Positions 1 to 6,820 of a stretch of 13,341 bases of DNA are shown piece after piece. The notes under the pieces are model-generated. The model was not told the DNA's origin and searched no databases. It saw only the letters and a list, made by a program, of their open reading frames with translations. Origin of the DNA: JABSOG01 sp041583135 (GTDB lineage Bacteria; Pseudomonadota; Gammaproteobacteria; Enterobacterales; Alteromonadaceae). A program made the position numbers and the translations under genes. The DNA is taken from contig JBFHGJ010000137.1 in the NCBI GenBank assembly GCA_041583135.1, positions 1-13,341 on the forward strand, read 5' to 3'. How positions within the stretch are numbered: position 1 is the first letter of the stretch; every line of letters begins with the position of its first letter.

Positions 1-3000
1 CCTAATAAGTCATGGCGCTCAAGGGCAAATGACTGGCTACTGAGCTGCTGTTGCCATGGCTGCTGGTTTTGCTCAACTATCACTGTGCGAAGTGGTAGGT
101 GCTGCTCGATAATGGCAATGATGCTGCGCTCAAGCTTATCGCCATCAAGCTTGCCTGTGACTTCATAGGCTACCTGCATATGATAATGGCTGTTGTCGCT
201 TGCGAGTTTATCGACCAACCATAATTGCTGCTGGGCAAAGCTCAACGGCAGTAGGGCCGATTTGTCTTGTTTGTCACGGGCGCCGATAGGGCCTGAGTCG
301 CTTAAGGGCGCACACTCAACCCGTTGCGCCAACTGTTTAATATCGGGCGCGGCAAAAAGGTCGGCGACGGTGAGCGTGCGGCCCAGTTGCTGGCTGATCT
401 CGCCGATGGCTCTGACGGCCAGCAATGAATGGCCGCCTAAATCGAAGAAATTGGCGTTGGTGCTTATTTGCTCTGGGGTAAGGGCTAAAATCTCGGCCCA
501 CAGGCACTGTAAGCTGTGCTCAAGGGGGCTTTGCGGGGCAATATAATCAAGCTCGCTGTGTCCGCTTGGCGCTGGCAGGGCCATAGTGTCGATTTTGCCA
601 TTGACGCTAAGCGGCCAGCGCTCAACCAAGACCAAATGACTTGGCACCATGTAATGGGGTAAGCGCTGCTCTAGGCTGTGTTTGATAGCGGCAATGCTGC
701 TTCGATGGCTTAAGGCATTGCTGTTATTGAGCTGAATATAAGCGACCAGCTGCATTGGCCCTGCTTGGGTTTCTCTGGCCACAACAATGGCCGACTCTAC
801 GTTGTCGATGCGATTAAGCTCAGCGGTAATTTCGCCGGGCTCTACCCTAAAGCCGCGAATTTTGACCTGCTCATCAAGCCTGCCGATATACACCAAAGCG
901 CCGTTATCGAGCTGTTTGACCTTGTCGCCACTGCGATAGAGCCTAAGCGTTTGGCCGTTTAGGTTTATCTCAACAAATTTCTGCGCCGTTTGCTCGGGTT
1001 GATTGAGGTAGCCTTGGGCCAACATAGGGCCACCTAAATACAGCTCGCCAACGCTGCCACTGGGGAGCAGCCGGCCTTGGGCGTCTAATACATAGGCCAA
1101 TCTTGCTGGGGGCAGGGTGCCTATGGGCGGATGATATTGGTCTGCGACTGAAAGCTCGGCGAAACTGGCGGTAATACAGGCTTCGGTTGGGCCGTAACTG
1201 TTGATCAGACGGCACTGCTCGAATAGCCCGTGTTGCTGCCACAGTTTGATTAAGTTGCCGTTAAGGGCCTCGCCGCCGAAGATCAACGCTTTAAGGGCTG
1301 AGCCTTTAATACGTAAGTCCCACCCCGGTAATAGGGTTAACTGTTCAAAGTAGCTCGGTGGTAAGTCGGCAATGGTCACTTTTTGGTTGTTGAGCTGGTC
1401 TAAGAGCGCCGTGCCGCTGTGTAATTTGCTATCGAGTAATACCGCGCTGCCACCGCTATGCCATGCCAGCCAGGTTTGCTCCATAAAGGGGTCGAAATTT
1501 ATCGAGGTAAATACGGCAATGCGTTCAGGCGCTACGATTTGATAGCCCTGAGCGATAGATTGAATGTGCCAGCTCAGTGCTTGGTGCGATAGCGCAACGC
1601 CTTTGGGTTTACCGGTTGAGCCTGAGGTATAGATGATATAGGCAATATCCTCTGCTTGAGGTAGGGGTAAATCTGCGTTTGACTGTAAGGCAATGGCTTG
1701 CGCTTTTTCGCTTAAATTTAAAACGTTGGCCGCAGATACTGGGGCTGTCTCTTGAGTGCCTTGAGTGTCAGTTATCAGCCACTTGATTTGGCTGTCGTTA
1801 ACGATGTACTCAAGTCTGGCCTTTGGGTAATCGGGGTCAAGGGGGATGCAACTGGCGCCAGATTTAAAAATCGCCAATAAGGCACTAAACAGCAATGGGC
1901 GACGCGGCAGAGATAAACCCACGCTATCGCCGGGTTTTACCCCCATATGCTGTAACTGCCGGGCGATTTGGTTGGCCTGTTGGTTAAGGGCTTGATAGCT
2001 GAGTTGGGTGTCGCCAAATATTACCGCAGGCTGTGAGGCCGTGCTCAGTTGGCGCTGATATAGTTCAACGACTGTGCCGGGTAAATTGGCCGCTAAGGGC
2101 TGACCTTGCCACTGCTCAGTCAGCAGCATTTGCTCTTCTTTGGGCATTAACTCAAGGGCAAAAATATCGCTATTAGGGTTTTGTGCGACCTGCTCGGCAA
2201 GGTGTAAATAACGCTTAACCAAGCGTTTGGCTTCAAGGGCGGTGAAATAGGCGAGGTTAACGTCCATTTCAATAATGGCCGGTTTACCTTCGCTGGCCTC
2301 TAACAATGTCACCACCAAGGGTACCGACTCATAACCGTGGGGTTTGCGTAAAATGGTGGCGCTGTGGCCGTGTAAAGGGTTGTTGGTGGCCAAAGAGAGA
2401 TAATTAAGCTGCACATCAAATAGCCCGCCATGATGCCCGCTGACACCAAAGTCGCGCAGCATATGGCCAAAGGGGTAGCGGCCGTGACGATAACTGGATT
2501 TTTGCCGCTCGGCAATTTGCTGGGCCAATTCGGCAAAGCGGGTGACGCCTGCAATGCGACAAGGCACAGGGCTTACGCTGGTAAAGGTGCCGAGCATTTG
2601 TTTTTGCGCATGGGTTTTGCGGTTATGTAACGCAGAGCCGATATTGATGTGGTCGCGGCCATCGACTCTGGCATGATACAGCGCCAAAATCGCCAAAAAC
2701 CAAGACTGTAAGCCAACGCCGCTGGCCTCGGCCTGTTGTTGCCAATGTTTAAAGCTTTGCGGGTCTAAATCCACCACTTCGCGGTGACTTGGAATGGGCA
2801 GGTTTTCGTCGTACTGATGCTGGTAATGAGGCTGTAACAGCGGCTGTGGTAGGGTTTTTAAATGTTGTTGCCAGAATTCTCTATCTTTAGGGTAACGTTT
2901 AGACTCAAGGTATTGTTGGTCAGACTCAACCAGCGCTTGCCAAGAGATGGCTTCAAGTGGCTGTACGCAATTGGGGTTTTGTTGCTGCTGCTGGTAGTAG

Positions 3001-3476
3001 TAGCTTAAATGGTCGGCCCAGTTAACAAAGCCAAAGCCATCCATGATCAGGTGATGGGCAAGCATGACATACCATAGGGTATCGTCATCGACACGATAAA
3101 GCTTAGCGCGGTACAAAGGCTGATGCTCAAGGGGCATGGTTTGACTGAACTGAGCATTGGCCCATCGATGTACTTGGCTTTTGGCATCGCTGTGGGCGCT
3201 GAGATCTTCAAAATCGATATGGCAGTTGCGCGTAGGGTTCACCCATTGATAAACCCCTTGCTCGTCGGTGGCGATGGTTAAACCAAAGACTTCGCTGTGG
3301 GTTATCATTAAGCGGTGCGCCGCCTGCATGATGGCTGCATCGGCATGTTTAAAGGTGATGATACCGCCGACGTTGTAGTGAGGGCTGATTGGGGCGTGCA
3401 ACTGATCGAAATAAATATCCTGCTGCGCCAGCGATAGCGCAAAACGTGCGCTAGGCGCATCAAATGTCTGAGTCAT
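1..3476 (-). CDS. Nonribosomal peptide synthetase, C-A-PCP-C (3' end outside window)
   Basis: About 1158 codons are visible with no in-frame stop; the gene continues past position 1. The order read from the translation is as follows. Condensation domain, about residues 10-445, with intact catalytic HHLIMDG near 141-147. Adenylation domain, about 460-965, with A3 YTSGSTGKPKG near 615, A5 NSYGPTEA near 758, A7 YRSGD near 846, A8 GRLDEQVKIRGFRVEPGE near 864 and A10 NGK near 960. Carrier domain with FFDLGGHSLLAV and phosphopantetheine Ser near 1016. Start of a second condensation domain, SFAQQQLWLVDKL near 1078. The first module has no epimerase, and the second C opens like an LCL type, so an L-residue is inferred. 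The ATG at 3476 has AAAGGT at 3489-3484 as ribosome site. An N-terminal C domain means acyl-chain initiation or receipt from another protein. The product is unknown: a siderophore or lipopeptide is possible. Family assignment is very secure. Confidence 0.97.
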   Translation of the reverse strand, partial: MTQTFDAPSARFALSLAQQDIYFDQLHAPISPHYNVGGIITFKHADAAIMQAAHRLMITHSEVFGLTIATDEQGVYQWVNPTRNCHIDFEDLSAHSDAKSQVHRWANAQFSQTMPLEHQPLYRAKLYRVDDDTLWYVMLAHHLIMDGFGFVNWADHLSYYYQQQQQNPNCVQPLEAISWQALVESDQQYLESKRYPKDREFWQQHLKTLPQPLLQPHYQHQYDENLPIPSHREVVDLDPQSFKHWQQQAEASGVGLQSWFLAILALYHARVDGRDHINIGSALHNRKTHAQKQMLGTFTSVSPVPCRIAGVTRFAELAQQIAERQKSSYRHGRYPFGHMLRDFGVSGHHGGLFDVQLNYLSLATNNPLHGHSATILRKPHGYESVPLVVTLLEASEGKPAIIEMDVNLAYFTALEAKRLVKRYLHLAEQVAQNPNSDIFALELMPKEEQMLLTEQWQGQPLAANLPGTVVELYQRQLSTASQPAVIFGDTQLSYQALNQQANQIARQLQHMGVKPGDSVGLSLPRRPLLFSALLAIFKSGASCIPLDPDYPKARLEYIVNDSQIKWLITDTQGTQETAPVSAANVLNLSEKAQAIALQSNADLPLPQAEDIAYIIYTSGSTGKPKGVALSHQALSWHIQSIAQGYQIVAPERIAVFTSINFDPFMEQTWLAWHSGGSAVLLDSKLHSGTALLDQLNNQKVTIADLPPSYFEQLTLLPGWDLRIKGSALKALIFGGEALNGNLIKLWQQHGLFEQCRLINSYGPTEACITASFAELSVADQYHPPIGTLPPARLAYVLDAQGRLLPSGSVGELYLGGPMLAQGYLNQPEQTAQKFVEINLNGQTLRLYRSGDKVKQLDNGALVYIGRLDEQVKIRGFRVEPGEITAELNRIDNVESAIVVARETQAGPMQLVAYIQLNNSNALSHRSSIAAIKHSLEQRLPHYMVPSHLVLVERWPLSVNGKIDTMALPAPSGHSELDYIAPQSPLEHSLQCLWAEILALTPEQISTNANFFDLGGHSLLAVRAIGEISQQLGRTLTVADLFAAPDIKQLAQRVECAPLSDSGPIGARDKQDKSALLPLSFAQQQLWLVDKLASDNSHYHMQVAYEVTGKLDGDKLERSIIAIIEQHLPLRTVIVEQNQQPWQQQLSSQSFALERHDLL

Positions 3477-3610
3477 GAGATCTACCTTTGAGCAAAAACG
3501 GGCTAAGGGTGTCAGCCTGGAAATGGTTATGCTAACGCCACCTTCGGGCTATTGCGTCGATGGTTTTTGCGTAGATCTCAATATGTGGAATTTGACGCTC
3601 GTTGATTTAT

Positions 3611-3627
3611 TGTTATTCGTTCTCATT
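3611..3627 (-). promoter_or_regulatory. Fur-box-like sequence in NRPS leader
   Basis: On the minus strand this reads AATGAGAACGAATAACA. It matches 10 of 14 arm positions of the 7-1-7 Fur pattern TGATAAT-N-ATTATCA, and the left end AATGAGAA is typical of gammaproteobacterial Fur boxes. It lies about 135 bp upstream of the NRPS start. If the promoter at 3816-3843 is the true one, the box would sit far inside the transcribed leader, which weakens the case unless a second promoter exists nearby. Confidence 0.3.
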
Positions 3628-3815
3628 TTAAGGTCCTTGGATTCTTCTTTCTCTTGGGTTACTTTGTCGGCGGGCGAAGTGAGTGTACGCCTTATGCTTC
3701 CTAGTGACTATTTGTCCTTTTGCCCATGCCGAATGAATTTTTCGTTATTATTGAAGGCCTTGATTTGTATTCATACGCCAAAAATGGCTGAACCTTTTTT
3801 CACAAAGTGAACCTC

Positions 3816-3843
3816 ATTGTAAGCAAAAAAAATCACATTTCAA
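3816..3843 (-). promoter_or_regulatory. Putative sigma70 promoter for the NRPS gene
   Basis: On the minus strand TTGAAA (3843-3838) is followed after 16 nt by TACAAT (3821-3816), five of six matches in each box. The spacer is T-rich. Transcription would start near 3809 and give a leader of about 330 nt before the NRPS ATG. A short dyad, TTCAC-AAA-GTGAA at 3799-3811, lies over the predicted start point and could be an operator. No other equally good promoter was found between amylase and NRPS. Confidence 0.4.
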
Positions 3844-4014
3844 TGACTTTTAAAAACCAATCTGGGAACTTTGTCATGTGGTTGATGGTGAGCTGTTCGG
3901 TTCTTGTGTTTTTTAGTCGGAAACATTGGGCCGTGAACAACGTCACGTGTAGGGAGGTAATTTTCATCGGCTAAGCGCATATTTCAGCTAAATTATGGCG
4001 TGACTCAATAGTGA

Positions 4015-4039
4015 GACTGCCAGCTCGGTACTGGCAGTC
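4015..4039 (-). terminator. Stem-loop after the amylase gene
   Basis: Perfect 9-bp inverted repeat, GACTGCCAG (4015-4023) and CTGGCAGTC (4031-4039), with a 7-nt loop, 12 nt beyond the amylase stop. There is no T-run on either strand, so it does not fit a classical intrinsic terminator. It may assist factor-dependent termination or protect the 3' end of the mRNA. Confidence 0.4.
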
Positions 4040-4051
4040 AGGGGAGCTTGG

Positions 4052-5953
4052 CTAAAACGAACCACCGGTTTGTCCACTGCCACTGGCTGGCGTGGTATAA
4101 GTGTTGTTATTGCCCGCTTGCCAAACGACATCACTGCCTTGTTTCTTGATGCACTTCCACTGAATGGCGGTGTTTTTCGGCATTGCAATATCGCCGGTCC
4201 ATGTCGGGTAGCTGGTTGGGTTGAGTTTAACCGCATTGGCGCTGTTCCAACTGCCGAGCTCTGGTGCATCACCGACCACATAAACGTCTTGACCCCAATT
4301 GGTATAGCCATTGGCACAACTAAAGCTAATGCTCACCGCGCCGCCGGGCTGTGGTTGTGGGTCATTGCTTTGTTCTACCCACACCGAATAAGAACCACCA
4401 TTGACCGGAAACTCTGCCCAACCATCGGCGTTTGAGGTGATGGTATCAGAGCGGTTGCCGCTGACATCCTTAAAGGCTGTATTGTTACGTCCGACATTCA
4501 TCCATTTGCTGCCGCTGCCGGCGTCGGTCATGATCACCGCCATCGCTTTAGGGTGCGAAGCATCGCCTAGGCGTGTCCAACCGATAATGTCTTGATGGTC
4601 GAGGTAGTCAATCTGTTGGCCGTAGGCATAGTTTTTGCGGGCAGCAAGCAACTTGTCGATGGCAACTTTATGACTGGCGATAGTGACTGAACTGTTGTTG
4701 CAGCTATTGTCTGATGAGGTGTAGCTGGCGCCATAATAGTCGGCGTGGAAAATGTTAGGGTAGCCTTGCTCTCTTAACAGGATAAAGGCATAGGCCAGCG
4801 GTTTAAACCAGTCTTGCACTGGTGACTCAAGCGCTTGGCAAGGCTGGGTGTCGTGGTTGTCTACCAAGGTAACTGCCAATGATGGCTGCTCTTTCATCAA
4901 GGTGTTGTCGGCAAGGGCCGCCATGTTGTAGCCGCCACCAGAGACCGAGGCTTGGTGAAAGTTCATGTGTAACGGTGCATCAAACAATGACATTCTGCCA
5001 CCGGTTGCCGCAATGTAGTTGTGCAGGCGCTGTTTGTCATAGCTCCAAAACTCGCCGACGGTAAACAGCGATTTGCCTGTGGCATTGCGCATATGGTCGA
5101 GCCAATCATTAAAAAAAGCGTATTTGATGTGTTTAACCGCATCTAAACGAAAGCCGTCTACGCCGGTGAAGTTAACATACCATTGACCCCAGTCTTTTAG
5201 CTCTTGTACCACGTCAGGGTGGTCCATATCCAAATCGGCAAACATCAGGTAGTCATAGTTTTGGTTTTCTGTATCGACCTGCCAATCCCAGCCTTTGCCC
5301 GTGCCGCGAAACTTGAAGATGGCACTTTCACCTAAGTTTTGCGCCCAATCGACGCCATCGAAGTGATACCAACGCCATTTGAAGGACGAGTAGGTGTTGG
5401 CTCTGGCGGTAAAATCAAACTGAGTCCAAGCGTCGATTTGGGTGTCGCCGCCATACTCGTAGTTACGGTCATTCCAGCCGACACGGACGGCTGTCACAGA
5501 TTCAGTAGCATCGGCACCGCCGCGATGATTGAACACCACATCACCATAAATTTGAATGCCGTTGGCATGTGCACTGTTAATGGCATTGAGGTATTGATCT
5601 TTAGTGCCGTACTTGGTGCGCACGCTGCCTTTTTGGTTGAACTCGCCTAAGTCGTACATGTCATATACGCCATAGCCAACATCGGCGGCGCCACTGGCGC
5701 CTTTGTAGGCTGGTGGCAGCCACAAGGCTGTAATACCGGCCGCAGATAAATCGGCGGCGTTACTGGCTACTTGGTTCCACAGCTGGCCATCGTTTGGGGT
5801 GTACCAGTTGAAATACTGCATCATCACGCCGTTGTCGGCATATGAATTCGTATTCAATCCCAGTGCAAGCAGTGTCGCTAGGGTGGTTTTCAGTGGTAAA
5901 ATACGGCCAACATGGGAAGTGTTTTTCCGATTTTTTGTGGTGTTATTTTTCAT
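4052..5953 (-). CDS. Secreted alpha-amylase, GH13 (liquefying type) with CBM20 starch-binding domain
   Basis: 633 aa; endo-hydrolysis of alpha-1,4-glucan bonds in starch outside the cell. Signal peptide: basic start MKNNTTKNRK, hydrophobic TTLATLLALGL, likely cleavage after NSYA near residue 39. The catalytic barrel follows (about 40-530), closest in wording to Bacillus liquefying amylases (MMQYFNWYTPNDG, GYGVYDMYDLGEFNQKG). Conserved regions are complete: DVVFNH (His near 143), GFRLDAVKH (nucleophile Asp near 271), GEFW (acid/base Glu near 301) and VDNHD (Asp near 368). A short PQPQP linker leads to CBM20 (about 540-628), with VVGDAPELGSWN, YPTWTGDI and WKCIKK. The ATG at 5953 is preferred because it starts the signal peptide and has AAAAAGG at 5970-5964; an in-frame TTG at 5989 would add 12 residues and is unlikely. 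It stands alone, with no maltose transport or regulator gene beside it. Confidence 0.96.
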   Translation of the reverse strand: MKNNTTKNRKNTSHVGRILPLKTTLATLLALGLNTNSYADNGVMMQYFNWYTPNDGQLWNQVASNAADLSAAGITALWLPPAYKGASGAADVGYGVYDMYDLGEFNQKGSVRTKYGTKDQYLNAINSAHANGIQIYGDVVFNHRGGADATESVTAVRVGWNDRNYEYGGDTQIDAWTQFDFTARANTYSSFKWRWYHFDGVDWAQNLGESAIFKFRGTGKGWDWQVDTENQNYDYLMFADLDMDHPDVVQELKDWGQWYVNFTGVDGFRLDAVKHIKYAFFNDWLDHMRNATGKSLFTVGEFWSYDKQRLHNYIAATGGRMSLFDAPLHMNFHQASVSGGGYNMAALADNTLMKEQPSLAVTLVDNHDTQPCQALESPVQDWFKPLAYAFILLREQGYPNIFHADYYGASYTSSDNSCNNSSVTIASHKVAIDKLLAARKNYAYGQQIDYLDHQDIIGWTRLGDASHPKAMAVIMTDAGSGSKWMNVGRNNTAFKDVSGNRSDTITSNADGWAEFPVNGGSYSVWVEQSNDPQPQPGGAVSISFSCANGYTNWGQDVYVVGDAPELGSWNSANAVKLNPTSYPTWTGDIAMPKNTAIQWKCIKKQGSDVVWQAGNNNTYTTPASGSGQTGGSF

Positions 5954-6266
5954 CGAAATTGCGCCTTTTTGGGTTAAAACCCAAACCAAAGTTCAGGTTA
6001 TGTTGTTATCGTCGGCTAAACGCTACACAAAGGCGGAATTTGAATGCAAATTGTTGTTCAAAAAGTGACCATTGAATACGTATGCACAATATTTACACCC
6101 AATAACCGCTTGTTTTTCGATATTTTCAGGCCAAAAGGCGTCACGATTGCCGATTTTTTGCTCTTTCAAGTGGAGTTTAAAACAAATGGGTACTAAAGGT
6201 TGCGGCGTAGTGTATTTTATGGATAAAGCCATGCATATTTGGCTACGATATGGAGATAAGGGGGCG
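5954..6266. other. Gap between BLUF gene and amylase gene
   Basis: 313 bp without a supported gene. It is AT-rich near the amylase, where the amylase promoter should lie, but no box pair stood out clearly. Apart from the hairpin at 5968-5985 no strong dyad, and no T-run-tailed hairpin for the BLUF gene, was seen. Open frames crossing it (minus 6023-6499, plus 6072-6338) overlap BLUF out of frame, lack a ribosome site and resemble no known family. Confidence 0.5.
5968..5985. promoter_or_regulatory. Hairpin or operator abutting the amylase ribosome binding site
   Basis: Inverted repeat TTTGGGTT (5968-5975), 2-nt spacer, AACCCAAA (5978-5985). In the amylase mRNA the 3' arm runs directly into the AAGG ribosome binding sequence at 5967-5964, about 15 nt before the ATG. 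It could be a leader hairpin that tunes translation, or on DNA the binding site of a dimeric regulator. The inverted repeat is seen directly; the role is inferred. Confidence 0.4.
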
Positions 6267-6695
6267 TTAGTGGCAAAAAGCCGCTTGTTGCAACATGGTA
6301 CGATAAAAATCACCGATAACTTGCGCATCCATTTGTAAGTTTTGCTTGTATGCTTTTGCAATCTTTTGGCATTCGTCAAGGCTGATCGCTTGCCTATCTT
6401 CAAGGTCAAAGGTATCCATATTCCACTGACTGAAGTGGCGCTCGCCTTGGGGGGTGTCAAACAAGCGAGTGATGTTGGTATGCCTATTATCTTGTTCAAT
6501 ACTGCTCATCAACTGTTCCAAGGCGTCTTGCTCGCCTTCTATCAATTGCAAAAATCGCCCTTGGTAATAGAACAGGAGTCCGGTGATGCCAAGTGTTGTG
6601 TTTTTGCGCTTAGCGATAGCCTCAATAGAGGCAAGATCTAGACTGATGGATTGATGATCACCAGTATATTCACTGGTATATACAATTAGATGCAT
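6267..6695 (-). CDS. Stand-alone BLUF-domain blue-light photoreceptor
   Basis: 142 aa, a short BLUF protein that would bind FAD and sense blue light. Key residues align closely with cyanobacterial PixD numbering: Tyr6 (LIVYTSEY) for the light-driven hydrogen-bond switch, Asn32 (KNTTLGITG) contacting flavin, Gln50 (GRFLQLIEG), and Trp91 and Met93 (FSQWNMDTF). The BLUF core covers about residues 1-95. The remaining 45 residues look helical and fit the C-terminal cap of short BLUF proteins; no GGDEF, EAL, HTH or other output domain is attached, so signalling must go through a partner protein not seen here. The ATG at 6695 has only a weak ribosome site (AGTAAG). The gene is separated from the upstream M16 gene by a strong terminator and therefore probably has its own promoter. 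Confidence 0.93.
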   Translation of the reverse strand: MHLIVYTSEYTGDHQSISLDLASIEAIAKRKNTTLGITGLLFYYQGRFLQLIEGEQDALEQLMSSIEQDNRHTNITRLFDTPQGERHFSQWNMDTFDLEDRQAISLDECQKIAKAYKQNLQMDAQVIGDFYRTMLQQAAFCH

Positions 6696-6766
6696 AACTT
6701 ACTTATTCACTCTACTCGCTCAGACAAAGTACACAAGGTTTAGCCCATATTTAATTGGAGAGACTC

Positions 6767-6794
6767 AAAAAAATGCGCTGAATATTCAGCGCAT
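6767..6794 (-). terminator. Rho-independent terminator of the M16 peptidase gene
   Basis: A perfect 22-bp palindrome (6773-6794, half-site ATGCGCTGAAT) is followed on the minus strand by a run of T (complement of seven A at 6767-6773). It starts 26 nt beyond the M16 stop. Stem plus T-run is the classical intrinsic form, and it isolates the BLUF gene from M16 transcription. Confidence 0.9.
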
Positions 6795-6820
6795 CGACAT
6801 TATGAGATGGGGACTCATCG

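Larger units (their letters stand above)
3477..4051. other. Intergenic region between amylase and NRPS genes
   Basis: 575 bp with no convincing gene. It holds the NRPS promoter candidate, a Fur-like box, a 10-bp inverted repeat (arms 3476-3485 and 3571-3580) whose inner arm covers the NRPS start, a small dyad CGTGA-acaacg-TCACG at 3932-3947, and the stem-loop behind the amylase gene. A 111-codon open frame on the plus strand (3475-3810) has no ribosome site or recognisable domain and is taken as chance. Confidence 0.6.

Noticed and set aside
970..2630. Open frames on both strands inside the NRPS gene
   Set aside because: The NRPS frame itself is open throughout with complete adenylation motifs; the others are shadows.
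3475..3810. 111-codon open frame on the plus strand opposite the NRPS leader
   Set aside because: No ribosome site, no recognisable domain, overlaps the NRPS start and its probable promoter region; composition looks like chance.
5954..5989. Upstream TTG start for the amylase (12 extra residues)
   Set aside because: It would place MVWVLTQKGAIS before a normal signal peptide, and the ATG at 5953 has its own ribosome site.
6023..6499. 158-codon minus-strand frame overlapping and extending past the BLUF gene
   Set aside because: It is an out-of-frame shadow of BLUF over half its length; the tail has no ribosome site and resembles no family.
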